Shown in pieces: positions 26,819 to 34,720 of a stretch of DNA of 64,000 bases (positions are counted from its first letter, which is position 1; every line of letters begins with the position of its first letter). The position numbers and the translations under genes were made by a program. The DNA comes from Streptomyces tuirus (GTDB taxonomy: Bacteria; Actinomycetota; Actinomycetes; Streptomycetales; Streptomycetaceae), in assembly GCF_014701095.1 (NCBI RefSeq), contig NZ_AP023439.1, positions 558,001 to 622,000 on the forward strand, read 5' to 3'. Under the pieces are notes generated by a model that was not told the origin of the DNA, searched no databases, and was given only the letters and a program-made list of their open reading frames with translations.

Positions 26819-27394
26819 ATGACTGACGATCTGATCGGCACACAGACACCGATGCACCGCATCACAGAGCCGGAAGAGGCGATCGCGGCACTGGAACGTG
26901 CTGTGCCTGGACTGGCCGAGTACCGCCGATCAGAGCCCGCTGTCCTCAACTGGGCCGTGCTCGAAGACGGCCTGGGCACCGCGCTACCTGCCGACTACAA
27001 GCGCCTCGCCGAGTGGTACCCCACCTTCGCCCTCGGAGACTTTCTCCTCGTCGGCCTACCTGAACTGGGCGAAGAGCACCACCGGCTCCGCGGTATCCGC
27101 TCCGACCTTGAAGGGGTCATCCACGCGTGGTGGCAGGCCGATATGTCCATCGGCCTGCGCCCGCATCCCGCAAAGGGCGGCCTACTGCCATGGGCAGAGT
27201 CCAACGAGGGCGACAAATTCCTATGGAGCACAACTGGGGACAACCCACAGCAGTGGCTCGTCACCATCGCCTCGCGCAACGGCGGCTGGTGGCACTACGA
27301 GGGTGGCGCCGTCCAGTTCCTCGCAGAACTCTGCGATGGCACGTTGGAACCCTGGGCGCTGCCCCCAGTCGACCCTGAAGTCACCCCCTGCTAA
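26819..27394 (+). CDS. SMI1/KNR4-family protein
   Basis: The 191-aa protein shows the SMI1/KNR4 (SUKH) pattern: ALERAVPGLAEYRRSEPAVLNWAVLEDGLGTALPADYKRLAEWYPTF is abbreviated here by its core GTALPADYKRLAEWY, followed by GDFLLVGLP and LPWAESNEGDKFLWSTTGDNP. Bacterial SUKH proteins are often immunity proteins against polymorphic toxins. No toxin gene is next to it, so this is an orphan; other roles are possible. The start at ATG 26819 lacks a clear ribosome binding site and may be leaderless. Confidence 0.8.
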   Translation: MTDDLIGTQTPMHRITEPEEAIAALERAVPGLAEYRRSEPAVLNWAVLEDGLGTALPADYKRLAEWYPTFALGDFLLVGLPELGEEHHRLRGIRSDLEGVIHAWWQADMSIGLRPHPAKGGLLPWAESNEGDKFLWSTTGDNPQQWLVTIASRNGGWWHYEGGAVQFLAELCDGTLEPWALPPVDPEVTPC

Positions 27395-27709
27395 GCGATT
27401 TGCAGGCCGTCATCAGCCATAAGAAACGACGTCTGAGAGGTCGCTTTCATCTCGTATACGCCGTTACCTCCTTGTTTGCGTGATGCAGGGCTGCGGGGCT
27501 GATGTGACGGCTGGTCCGGTCAATTCTCGATGGCCGGATGGGGTGACGGCTGGGGTGCATGGAGGCTTGCGTCTGTCTCGTTCCAGGACGCACCGTTTCG
27601 TCCTTTATGGCGTGGTCGGCCGTTGAGCTGGTATGACGGTTTTCGTTGAGCGGCTGGCACGCGACGACCTTCCGCCCGGCCGCCACCAAAGCTGACACGT
27701 TTCCGCAGG
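27395..27709. other. Intergenic between convergent genes
   Basis: This gap is AT-richer than its neighbours in places and has no supported gene, strong hairpin or repeat. Frames across it on both strands are short and unlike known proteins. Confidence 0.4.
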
Positions 27710-28675
27710 TCAGCGCACTCTCCCTCGCGGTTTCAACGGCACCGGCGGCAGCTCCGGAGCAGCTAGCGGATCGCCCTCGTATCCCTTCACCTCACCGAAC
27801 CGCGTCCCTTCCATCCAGTCCTGCCGCGCCTGCTCGATCTCTTCCTGCGTCCGTCCGATCCAGTTCCAGAACATGATCAGCTCCTCCTCGAACGGTTCGC
27901 CGCCCAGGAGCATCAGGCCCGCGTCCGATTCCGCCCGCAGGGGCAGTTCGGTGCGGCCGCAGCCGAGGTAGAGCATGGAGCCGGGGAGGACGGGGACGCC
28001 GTCGACGTGGGCCTCGCCGGACATGGACAGCACGGCGTACTCGAAGTCCGGTTCCAGGGGGAGGCGTACGTCCGCGCCCCGGGTCAGGGCGAGGTCGGCA
28101 CCGACGATCGGGGTGTAGGCCGTGCCGGGTGACGTCGCGCCGTCGAGGTCTCCGAGGATCAGTGTCGCCTTGACGCCGGGCGCGGTGACGACCGGCAGGT
28201 CGGCGTGGTGTTCGAAGCGCGGGTCGGTGTGGCGGTGGCCGTCGGGGAGCGCGACCCACAGCTGCGCGCCGTGCAGGAAGCGGGCGTGCGAGCGCGGGCT
28301 CTCCTCCGAGTGGCTGATGGCCCGGCCGGAGGTCATCAGACCGAGTTCGCGCGGGCGGATCGTCTGGAGGCTGCCGGTGGAGTCGCGGTGCAGTACCTCC
28401 CCCTCGTGCAGCCAGCTCACGGTCTGCAGACCCATGTGGGGGTGCGGCGGCACCTGCATGCCGGGCTCGTCGGCGATGTCGTCGGGGCCGTAGTGGTCGA
28501 CGAAGCACCAGGCTCCGACCATGCGGCGGCCGAGATTGGGCAGGAGCCGGCGGACCTCGCTTGACTCGCCCAGCTTCACCCGGCGAGGGCTGAGGAGTTC
28601 ACGCACCGGCTCCGCCACCACGAAGCCGCGGCCACCGCACAGGGAGGGGGCCGCCTCGCGCTCAAGATTGCTCAT
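27710..28675 (-). CDS. Pirin family protein
   Basis: The 321-aa bicupin has the pirin metal site in the N-terminal barrel: PPHPHMGLQTVSWLHEGEVLHRDS with two histidines, SHSEESPR with the third His and Glu, and the C-terminal cupin SMLYLGCGRTELPL with GGEPFEEELIMFWNWIGRTQEEIEQA. Bacterial pirins bind iron and may act as quercetinases or regulators. ATG 28675 is used; GTG 28681 two codons upstream is an alternative. It is divergent from the MarR pair, and the operator between them may control both. Confidence 0.92.
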   Translation of the reverse strand: MSNLEREAAPSLCGGRGFVVAEPVRELLSPRRVKLGESSEVRRLLPNLGRRMVGAWCFVDHYGPDDIADEPGMQVPPHPHMGLQTVSWLHEGEVLHRDSTGSLQTIRPRELGLMTSGRAISHSEESPRSHARFLHGAQLWVALPDGHRHTDPRFEHHADLPVVTAPGVKATLILGDLDGATSPGTAYTPIVGADLALTRGADVRLPLEPDFEYAVLSMSGEAHVDGVPVLPGSMLYLGCGRTELPLRAESDAGLMLLGGEPFEEELIMFWNWIGRTQEEIEQARQDWMEGTRFGEVKGYEGDPLAAPELPPVPLKPRGRVR

Positions 28676-28736
28676 GGCCACAACCTAGTCCGGGGCGGGG
28701 GCCTGCGTCAGCGTCCGCTTCGGGCCGCGCCGCAAA

Positions 28737-28766
28737 ATAGTAGCCATGTACATAGTAGCTATGTAG
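28737..28766. promoter_or_regulatory. MarR-type operator between pirin and marR genes
   Basis: ATAGTAGCCATGTAC is followed at once by the near-copy ATAGTAGCTATGTAG, a 15-bp direct repeat. Across their junction TACATAG-TAG-CTATGTA (28749-28765) is a perfect inverted repeat. Its low GC and position 11 bp before the marR ATG fit a MarR operator over the divergent promoters. Confidence 0.65.
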
Positions 28767-28776
28767 TGTATCCGTT

Positions 28777-29259
28777 ATGAGCAACGGTTCCGAGGGTGCG
28801 ACGCCCGGCTTCCTGGTGTGGCGGCTGTCGATGAAGTGGCGGGTCGCGGTCGACCGTGCGGTGGCGCCGCTAGGGCTCACCCACGCTCAGTACTCGCTGG
28901 TCGCGTCGCTGTACGGCATGCAGGGCTCCGGCGAACGACCCAGCCAGCGCCGCCTCGCCGACCACACCGGCCTCGAGCCGCTCTACGTGTCGAAACTGGC
29001 CCGCGCACTGGAGACCGCCGGTCTCCTGGAGCGCACCAGGGACCCCCGCGACCCGCGCGCGGTGCAGCTCGCCCTGACCGAGCAGGGCCGCGAGGTCACC
29101 CGGCGGGCGATCGAGGTCGTCCACGGGCTCCTCCAGCAGCTCCTCGACCCGCTCGGCGGTCTCGACAGCGCGCGCACCCGGAGGTTCACGCGCGAACTGA
29201 CGGCCCTGCTCGACGCACCTCTTGATCCCTTCAGCGAGCACGAGACGGAGCAGTCATGA
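28777..29259 (+). CDS. MarR-family transcriptional regulator
   Basis: The 160-aa winged-helix protein has GLTHAQYSLVASLYGM, the recognition helix region SQRRLADHTGLEPLYVSKLARALE, and the wing RTRDPRDPRAVQLALTEQGREV. This is a classic MarR layout. It probably represses its own gene and the divergent pirin through the operator at 28737-28766. Its stop overlaps the start of the next MarR-like gene (ATGA), so the two are coupled. Confidence 0.92.
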   Translation: MSNGSEGATPGFLVWRLSMKWRVAVDRAVAPLGLTHAQYSLVASLYGMQGSGERPSQRRLADHTGLEPLYVSKLARALETAGLLERTRDPRDPRAVQLALTEQGREVTRRAIEVVHGLLQQLLDPLGGLDSARTRRFTRELTALLDAPLDPFSEHETEQS

Positions 29260-29699
29260 CCACCACACCCCTCGTCGACCCCCGTGTCATCGCCCTGGCC
29301 CACTACGCCGGCCGCGCCCTCCTCGAAACCGTGCTGGCCCGGCACGGCATCACCTTCCAGCAGTCCGTCACCCTCCGGCTCGCCGCCGTCGCCGACGGGC
29401 CGGTCGGCCGTGAGCAGCTCGTCGACGGTGTCACCGACGCCCTGAAGATCGACGCGGCCGAGGTGCACGGCGTCGTGGACGAGCTGATCGCCGCACAGCT
29501 ACTGACCCCGGACGGGGCGTACGACGTGCGGATCACGGACGCCGGGCGCGAGCTGTACGCCACCACCTCGGGCGAGACTGCGCCCATCACCGCCCGGATC
29601 TACGACGGCATACCGGCCGAGGACCTGGCCGTGACGGGCCGGGTGCTGCGTCTGATCACCGAGCGGGCCGGTACCGAGCTGACGGCGCTGCGCGGGTGA
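29256..29699 (+). CDS. Second MarR-like winged-helix protein
   Basis: The 147-aa protein has a MarR-like topology: RHGITFQQSVTLRLAAVADGPVGREQLVDGVTDALK, then VHGVVDELIAAQLLTPDG and a wing VRITDAGRELYATTSG. Compared with its upstream neighbour the recognition helix is less basic, so it may act as a partner or a sensor. ATG 29256 overlaps the upstream stop. Co-expression of two MarR paralogues from one operator suggests heterodimer formation or a feedback pair; this is inference. Confidence 0.8.
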   Translation: MTTTPLVDPRVIALAHYAGRALLETVLARHGITFQQSVTLRLAAVADGPVGREQLVDGVTDALKIDAAEVHGVVDELIAAQLLTPDGAYDVRITDAGRELYATTSGETAPITARIYDGIPAEDLAVTGRVLRLITERAGTELTALRG

Positions 29700-29739
29700 G
29701 TCCGGCGAGTCCGGTGAGTCCGACGGCTTACTGGAATAT

Positions 29740-29755
29740 TGAACCAACGGGTTCA
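29740..29755. promoter_or_regulatory. Inverted repeat upstream of the TPR gene
   Basis: TGAACC-AACG-GGTTCA is a 6-bp inverted repeat about 26 bp before GTG 29782, a possible operator. The binding protein is unknown. Confidence 0.3.
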
Positions 29756-29781
29756 GTTGTCGGCCTCGAAGGAGGCCATAC

Positions 29782-30141
29782 GTGAACACCACCCAGGACA
29801 CGACGTACTACGCCCAGGGAACTCCGGCCGAGCGCTGGGAGCGCGCGCAGCTGTTCTTCGAGGCCAAGGACTACGCCGCCGCCGCGCGCGTCCTGGTCGG
29901 GCTGGTCGAGGAGGTCCCCGAGCAGACCGGGCCCCGGCTGCTCCTGGCGCGCTCCTACTACCACTCGGCCCAACTGCGTCGCGCCGAGGCCGAGTTGCGC
30001 ACGATCGTCGAGCGGGACCCCGTGGAGCACTACGCGCGGCTGATGCTCGGCCGCACCCTCCAGCGGCAGAGCCGGCACGAGGAGGCGGAGTCGCATCTGC
30101 GGATCGCCTCGGCGCTGGCGGGTGACTTCGCGCAGGTCTGA
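29782..30141 (+). CDS. Small tetratricopeptide-repeat protein
   Basis: The 119-aa protein consists of about three helix-turn-helix TPR units: ERAQLFFEAKDYAAAARVLVGLVEE, RLLLARSYYHSAQLRRAEAELRTIVERDP, and ARLMLGRTLQRQSRHEEAESHLRIASAL, each with the Ala/Gly/Tyr spacing of TPRs. It has no signal peptide or membrane helix, so it is a cytoplasmic scaffold of unknown partner. GTG 29782 follows GAAGGAGGCCATAC. Confidence 0.85.
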   Translation: MNTTQDTTYYAQGTPAERWERAQLFFEAKDYAAAARVLVGLVEEVPEQTGPRLLLARSYYHSAQLRRAEAELRTIVERDPVEHYARLMLGRTLQRQSRHEEAESHLRIASALAGDFAQV

Positions 30142-30157
30142 CCCGCGCCGTACATGA

Positions 30158-30188
30158 GGATGCCCGGCTCCGTCGGAGCCGGGCATCC
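30158..30188. terminator. Bidirectional terminator, 14-bp perfect stem
   Basis: GGATGCCCGGCTCC (30158-30171) pairs perfectly with 30175-30188 around a 3-nt loop. It lies 17 bp after the TPR gene and serves convergent transcription from both sides. Confidence 0.75.
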
Positions 30189-30204
30189 GTGCGCCGGAGG
30201 GTCC

Positions 30205-30293
30205 GCCACCCGGCCGGTGTCTGCCACCCCGGCCGGTGTTGCGACCGCGGCCGGTGTTGCGACCGCGGCCGGTGTCGCTACCCCGCCGGTGTG
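30205..30293. repeat. 18-bp tandem repeat, about five units
   Basis: Units begin at 30205, 30223, 30241, 30259 and 30277, with consensus GCGACCGCGGCCGGTGTT and variants in the first six bases. The last unit runs into the 3' end of the PepSY gene. Eighteen bases is six codons, so expansion would keep frame. Confidence 0.65.
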
Positions 30294-31681
30294 CCGTACG
30301 ACCGCCGCCCGCGCCGGTAGGCGATCTCCCCCAGCAGGATGTCGACGGCGAGGAAGGCCGCCAGCGGGATGCCGAACAGGGGCAGGAAGTACCCGAGTAC
30401 GGCGATACCCGCCAGCAGGGGCACGAGGATCTGCGGCGGGACCTGCTGCCAGGCGCCGCGCGGGATCGGACGGCCGAAGGCGGTGCCGCGGCCGCGCTGC
30501 CACCACATGCGGTAGCCCCAGACGATCAGCAGGATCAGGGCGAGCGCCAGCAGCATCAGGGCGATCTGGTTGGCGAGGCCGAACAGGACGCCGGTGTGCA
30601 GGTCGATGCCCCACCGGGTGAGCTTCGCGAGGACCGGGTGGTCCTCGAACCGCAGCACATCGGTGACCTCGCCACTGGCCGGGTCGATCGCGACGGCGTC
30701 CTGCTTGGTGGGCCAGCTGCGCTGCACCTGCTTCACGACGTACGCCGAGGTGGCGTCGGCGGGGGGCACGATCTCCACCGCGTCGTCGAGCCCCTCGGCC
30801 CGCGCCGCGGCCAGGACCTTGTCCAGGCCCACCCCGTGTGCGGCGTCGCCCGCCTGCCCGGCGGCGGAGCCGTGGCCGGAGTGCTCACCGCCCGCGGCGG
30901 CCGACACCGACGGGGTGGCCTGGCCCAGCGACGTCCGCAACTCGTCGATACTGGCCCCGGCGTAGGCCGACCAGGTCAGACCGGTCGCCGAGAGGAAGAA
31001 GAACCCGGCCGCCGCCCATACGCCGACCGTGCCGTGCAGCCCGAGGGTGCGGCGCCGTCCCTTCGCGCCCCGCACCTTGCGCAGGGCGCGGCGGCGCGAG
31101 AACCACAGCACCAGACCGCCCGCCGAGATGACCCACAGCCAGCTGGCCGCCAGCTCGCTGTACAGCCGCCCCGTCTCCCCCAGGTGCAGATCCCGGTGGA
31201 ACTCGTCGATCCAGGTGCGCAGCGGCAGCGCGCCGGTGGAGCCGTACTGTTCGAGCGAACCGCGCACCTTCGCGGTGTACGGGTCGACGAACACGGCGAG
31301 TGTGTGGCCCTCCCCGACCCCCGGGACGCCGGACAGCATCACCCTGGTCGTCGCGTCGGCCTCCGGTGAGGGGCGTACGGCCGAGACGGTGCCCTCGGGG
31401 TGTGCCGTGCGGGCGGCGGTCACCTGCTCGCCGATCGGCAGCTTCCGCTCGCCCACGGGAACGGTCATTTCGTGGTCGTAGACGAGCTTCTCGGCCTGGA
31501 AGGAGCCGGCGTACAGCAGGCCGGTGACGGCGGCGACGAGGAGGAACGGCGCCACCAGGACGCCGGCGTAGAAGTGCAGGCGGAGGATCAGCGGGCGCAG
31601 CGGGGCCCAGCTGCTCCCCGACGGTTCCGGGGCGGCTGGTTGCGGGGCCTCGTCCGTGGTGGTCGAGGGAGCGGTGGTCAT
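30278..31681 (-). CDS. PepSY-associated membrane protein (PiuB-like)
   Basis: The 467-aa protein has the four-helix PepSY-TM pattern: LRLHFYAGVLVAPFLLVAAVTGLLYAG, then an extracytoplasmic PepSY segment with FHRDLHLGETGRLYSELAASWLWVISAGGLVLW, LHGTVGVWAAAGFFFLSATGLTW, and a last hydrophobic pair near the C terminus. Conserved histidines in the helices (LHFYAG, LHLG, LHGT) could bind haem or metal. Family members are linked to iron or peptide handling. ATG 31681 is divergent from the deformylase gene. Confidence 0.87.
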   Translation of the reverse strand: MTTAPSTTTDEAPQPAAPEPSGSSWAPLRPLILRLHFYAGVLVAPFLLVAAVTGLLYAGSFQAEKLVYDHEMTVPVGERKLPIGEQVTAARTAHPEGTVSAVRPSPEADATTRVMLSGVPGVGEGHTLAVFVDPYTAKVRGSLEQYGSTGALPLRTWIDEFHRDLHLGETGRLYSELAASWLWVISAGGLVLWFSRRRALRKVRGAKGRRRTLGLHGTVGVWAAAGFFFLSATGLTWSAYAGASIDELRTSLGQATPSVSAAAGGEHSGHGSAAGQAGDAAHGVGLDKVLAAARAEGLDDAVEIVPPADATSAYVVKQVQRSWPTKQDAVAIDPASGEVTDVLRFEDHPVLAKLTRWGIDLHTGVLFGLANQIALMLLALALILLIVWGYRMWWQRGRGTAFGRPIPRGAWQQVPPQILVPLLAGIAVLGYFLPLFGIPLAAFLAVDILLGEIAYRRGRRSYGTPAG

Positions 31682-31786
31682 CGGCGGGCTTCTCCGGGGA
31701 CGTCGTCAGGGCCGGTGCGGTGTGGGCGGTGGCCGTTGCGGTGCAGTAGTCGGGGCGGGGCGGGGTTCGGTTCCCGGAGAACATGT

Positions 31787-31800
31787 GTGACGTGCGTCAC
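31787..31800. promoter_or_regulatory. Candidate Crp site between PepSY and deformylase genes
   Basis: GTGACGTGCGTCAC fits the published S. coelicolor Crp consensus GTG-N6-GNCAC exactly and is also a near-perfect palindrome. It lies between divergent promoters, 34 bp before the deformylase ATG. Confidence 0.5.
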
Positions 31801-31834
31801 TCAGGAGTGGGGGGTGCCGTGTCATCCTGACGCG

Positions 31835-32479
31835 ATGGGAACCCCGAACGATCACGCGCCCCTGGCCGAGCGGGTCGAGCAACTCCTCGACGGAGGCCTG
31901 CCGTTGACCATCGTCGCGGCCGGCGACCCGGTGCTGCGGCGGGGCACCGAACCGTACGACGGCCAGTTGGGGCCCGCGCTGCTGGCCCGGTTCGTCGAGG
32001 CCCTGCGGGTGACCATGCGCGCGGCGCCCGGGGTCGGGCTGGCGGCGCCGCAGGTCGGTGTGGAACTCAGGATCGCGGTGATCGAGGACCCGGCGCCGGT
32101 GCCGGAGGAGGTGCGGCTCACGCGCGGGCGGGTGCCGCAGCCGTTCCGGGTGCTGGTCAATCCCGCCTACGAGCCCGTCGGCGAGGCGCGGGCCGCGTTC
32201 TTCGAGGGCTGCCTCAGCGTGCCGGGCTGGCAGGCGGTGGTGGCGCGGCCCGCAGCGGTGCGGCTGACCGGGCAGGACGAACACGGACAGCCCTTGGACG
32301 AGGTGTTCGAGGGCTGGCCGGCCCGGATCGTGCAGCACGAGACGGACCATCTCGACGGCGTCCTGTACCTGGACCGCGCCGAGCCGCGTTCGCTGTCGTC
32401 CAATCTGGCGATGGCGGAGCGCTGGACCCAGCCGACGCCGGAGGAGGCGGCGCGGGCGCTCGGCTTCGAGCTGCCGTAG
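31835..32479 (+). CDS. def: Peptide deformylase
   Basis: The 214-aa metalloprotease removes formyl groups from new proteins. All three motifs are present: GVGLAAPQ (67-73), EGCLS with metal ligand Cys126, and HETDH with His168, catalytic Glu169 and His172. It carries about 20 extra N-terminal residues (LAERVEQLLDGGLPLTIVAAGDPVLR) typical of actinobacterial accessory deformylases. ATG 31835 has no good ribosome binding site; a short leader or leaderless start is possible. It is likely a second deformylase besides a housekeeping one elsewhere. Confidence 0.92.
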   Translation: MGTPNDHAPLAERVEQLLDGGLPLTIVAAGDPVLRRGTEPYDGQLGPALLARFVEALRVTMRAAPGVGLAAPQVGVELRIAVIEDPAPVPEEVRLTRGRVPQPFRVLVNPAYEPVGEARAAFFEGCLSVPGWQAVVARPAAVRLTGQDEHGQPLDEVFEGWPARIVQHETDHLDGVLYLDRAEPRSLSSNLAMAERWTQPTPEEAARALGFELP

Positions 32480-32480
32480 C

Positions 32481-32606
32481 GCGCGGAGCCGCCCCGACGA
32501 GGGTGCCGTCGACGCGCTGCGGCCGGACCGGGTGTTGCTGCCGGAGGCGGAGGAGGACCTGTGGGACGACGACCACCGGGAGCTGGTGGTGCCCGCGCAC
32601 CCGTGA
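32481..32606 (+). pseudogene. Possible C-terminal gene fragment
   Basis: Directly after the deformylase stop, a frame without a start reads DALRPDRVLLPEAEEDLWDD and ends HRELVVPAHP at TGA 32604. It has typical Streptomyces coding composition but I do not recognise the parent family. It could be a 3' remnant of a deleted gene. Its last bases also form one arm of the terminator. Confidence 0.25.
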
Positions 32607-32643
32607 CCCCGGCCGGGGCCGTCCGGGGTCACGGGTGCGCGGG
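32592..32643. terminator. Bidirectional terminator, 19-bp stem
   Basis: CCCGCGCACCCGTGACCCC (32592-32610) is perfectly complementary to 32625-32643, with a 14-nt loop. It separates the convergent deformylase and oxidoreductase genes. Confidence 0.75.
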
Positions 32644-32661
32644 GCGCCGGACGGCCGAGGG

Positions 32662-34092
32662 TCAGGCGTCGCGGTACGCCTCCAGCAGCCGCAGCCACAC
32701 CTCGCTGATCGTGGGGTACGACGGGACGGCGTGCCACAGACGACTGACCGGGACCTGACCGGCGACCGCGATGGTCGCGGAGTGGATGAGTTCGCCGACG
32801 CCGGGGCCGACGAGGGTGACGCCGCGCAGGGTCTCGGCCTCGAGGTCGACGACCATGCGGGCGCGGCCCTGGTAGCCGTCGGCGTACAGGCCGGCCCCGG
32901 CGACGGTGGACAGGTCCACGTCGACGGCCTTCACCCGGTGCCCCGCCTGTTCCGCCTCGGCCAGGGACAGGCCCACGGCCGCGGCTTCCGGGTCGGTGAA
33001 GACGACCTGCGGGACGGCTCCGTGGTCGGCGGTCGCGGCGTGGGTGCCCCAGGGCTCGGCCACGAGGGTCTCCCCGGTGGCGCGGGCGGCGATGGCGGCG
33101 CCCGCGATGCGGGCCTGGTACTTGCCCTGGTGGGTGAGGAGGGCGCGGTGGTTGACGTCGCCGACCGCGTACAGCCAGTCATGGCCGTCCACCCGGAGGC
33201 TGTCGTCGACCGACAGCCAGGAACCGGGGTCGAGGCCGATGGTCTCCAGACCGATGTCGTCGGTGCGCGGGGCGCGGCCGGTGGCGAAGAGGATCTCGTC
33301 GGCCTCGATGCGGTCGCCCGTGTCGGTGACCGCCACGACCGTCCCGTTCTCGCGGGTCACCGACTCCACCGAGGTGCCCGTGCGGATGTCCGCGCCGGCC
33401 TCCGTGAGCGTCTCGGCGATCAGTTCCCCGGCGAACGGCTCCATGCGGGGCAGCAGGCCCTTGCCGCGGACCAGCAGCGTGACCTGCGAGCCGAGGGCCT
33501 GCCAGGCCGTGGCCATCTCGGTGGCGACCACGCCGCCGCCGATCACGATCAGCCGGCCGGGCACGGTCTTGGAGCTGGTGGCCTCCCGGCTGGTCCACGG
33601 CTTGACGGCGTCGAGCCCGGGCAGGGCGGGCAGGGCGGCTCGGCTGCCGGTGCAGACGGCGACGGCCTGCCGGGCGGTCAGGACGGTCTCTCCGCCGCCG
33701 GGGCCGGTGACCGTCACGGTGCGGGGGCCGGCGAGGCGACCGTGGCCGCGGTACAGGGCGGCGCCGATGGAGTCGAGCCAGCGGACCTGACCGTCGTCCT
33801 TCCAGTTCGAGGTGTAGTGGTCGCGGTGGGCGAGGACCGCGGAGGCGTCGAGGGGGCCCTGGACCGACTGGCTCAGGCCCGGGACGCGGCGGGCGTCCGC
33901 GCGGGCGATGGCCGGCCTCAGCAGGGCCTTGCTGGGCATGCACGCCCAGTAGGAGCACTCGCCGCCGACCAGTTCGCTCTCCACGACCGCGGTGGTCAGT
34001 CCGGCGGCGCGGGTGCGGTCGGCGACGTTCTCCCCCACGGGCCCGGCACCGAGCACTACGACGTCGTACGTGTGGGTTTCCGATTCCGTCAT
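32662..34092 (-). CDS. Pyridine nucleotide-disulfide oxidoreductase
   Basis: The 476-aa flavoenzyme resembles dihydrolipoamide dehydrogenase and mercuric reductase. It has an N-terminal FAD motif YDVVVLGAGPVGENVA, the redox pair Cys46/Cys51 in GGECSYWACMPSKALLRP, a NAD(P) motif RLIVIGGGVVATEMA, and a second FAD contact YAVGDVNHRALLTHQGKYQARI. It lacks the C-terminal HP...E catalytic dyad context of true Lpd that I can recognise, so the substrate is uncertain. It is divergent from trxC and may share its oxidative-stress control. ATG 34092 is chosen for the FAD motif spacing. Confidence 0.9.
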   Translation of the reverse strand: MTESETHTYDVVVLGAGPVGENVADRTRAAGLTTAVVESELVGGECSYWACMPSKALLRPAIARADARRVPGLSQSVQGPLDASAVLAHRDHYTSNWKDDGQVRWLDSIGAALYRGHGRLAGPRTVTVTGPGGGETVLTARQAVAVCTGSRAALPALPGLDAVKPWTSREATSSKTVPGRLIVIGGGVVATEMATAWQALGSQVTLLVRGKGLLPRMEPFAGELIAETLTEAGADIRTGTSVESVTRENGTVVAVTDTGDRIEADEILFATGRAPRTDDIGLETIGLDPGSWLSVDDSLRVDGHDWLYAVGDVNHRALLTHQGKYQARIAGAAIAARATGETLVAEPWGTHAATADHGAVPQVVFTDPEAAAVGLSLAEAEQAGHRVKAVDVDLSTVAGAGLYADGYQGRARMVVDLEAETLRGVTLVGPGVGELIHSATIAVAGQVPVSRLWHAVPSYPTISEVWLRLLEAYRDA

Positions 34093-34142
34093 GGGGTCAG
34101 TCTGGTGGGTGGTGTGCGCCCTGGCCACGTGGGTAGGGGCGC

Positions 34143-34168
34143 GGAATACGTGTCCGGTCGGCCGTGTT
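34143..34168 (+). promoter_or_regulatory. SigR-type promoter of trxC
   Basis: GGAAT (34143-34147), exactly 18 bases, then GTT (34166-34168) match the SigR consensus for thiol-oxidative stress. Transcription would begin near 34175, giving a leader of about 37 nt before trxC. Confidence 0.75.
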
Positions 34169-34211
34169 GTGCCGACGGCTTGACCCCACACCAGGAAGAG
34201 GGATGTACGCC

Positions 34212-34628
34212 ATGAGCAGCACCGTGGAGCTCACCAAGGAGAACTTCGACCAGATGGTCACGGACAACGAGTTCGTCCTGATCGACTTCTGGGCCGACTG
34301 GTGCGGGCCGTGCAAGCAGTTCGCCCCGGTGTACGAGAAGGCGGCCGGGGAGAACCCGGACCTGGTGTTCGGCAAGGTGGACACCGAGGCGCAGCCCGAG
34401 CTGGCCGCGGCCTTCGGTATCCAGTCCATTCCCACGCTGATGATCGTCCGTGACCAGGTCGCGGTCTTCGCCCAGCCCGGCGCCCTGCCCGAGGCCGCCC
34501 TGACGGACGTCATCGGGCAGGCCCGCAACCTCGACATGGACGAGGTGCGCAAGTCGATCGCCGAGCAGCAGGCCCAGCAGACGGAGCAGGCGCAGCAGGC
34601 GCAGCAGACGCAGCAGCCGACCGAGTGA
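34212..34628 (+). CDS. trxC: Thioredoxin
   Basis: The 138-aa protein is a thioredoxin with the redox motif WCGPCK (Cys31, Cys34), the cis-proline segment QSIPTLMIV and VLIDFWADW. It reduces disulfides in the cytoplasm. The C terminus is unusual: about 25 residues of Gln/Ala/Thr repeats (QQAQQTEQAQQAQQTQQ) follow the folded domain. ATG 34212 is preferred over ATG 34203, since GAGGG is well spaced only for the former. A SigR promoter precedes it, as reported for S. coelicolor trxC, which supports the symbol. Confidence 0.92.
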   Translation: MSSTVELTKENFDQMVTDNEFVLIDFWADWCGPCKQFAPVYEKAAGENPDLVFGKVDTEAQPELAAAFGIQSIPTLMIVRDQVAVFAQPGALPEAALTDVIGQARNLDMDEVRKSIAEQQAQQTEQAQQAQQTQQPTE

Positions 34629-34660
34629 GGAGTCCCGGATCCGGAGCCCGTCGGGCCGGG

Positions 34661-34720
34661 TCCTCAGAAGGGGTACGGAGCGACGTCTCCGTCCTAGAAG
34701 GGGTACGGAGCGACGTCTCC
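34661..34720. repeat. 30-bp tandem duplication at the aldehyde dehydrogenase stop codon
   Basis: Bases 34671-34690 and 34701-34720 are identical, and the flanking ten bases are near-identical. On the minus strand both copies encode GDVAPYPF followed by a stop (TAG in the first, TGA in the second), in the same frame. Confidence 0.8.
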
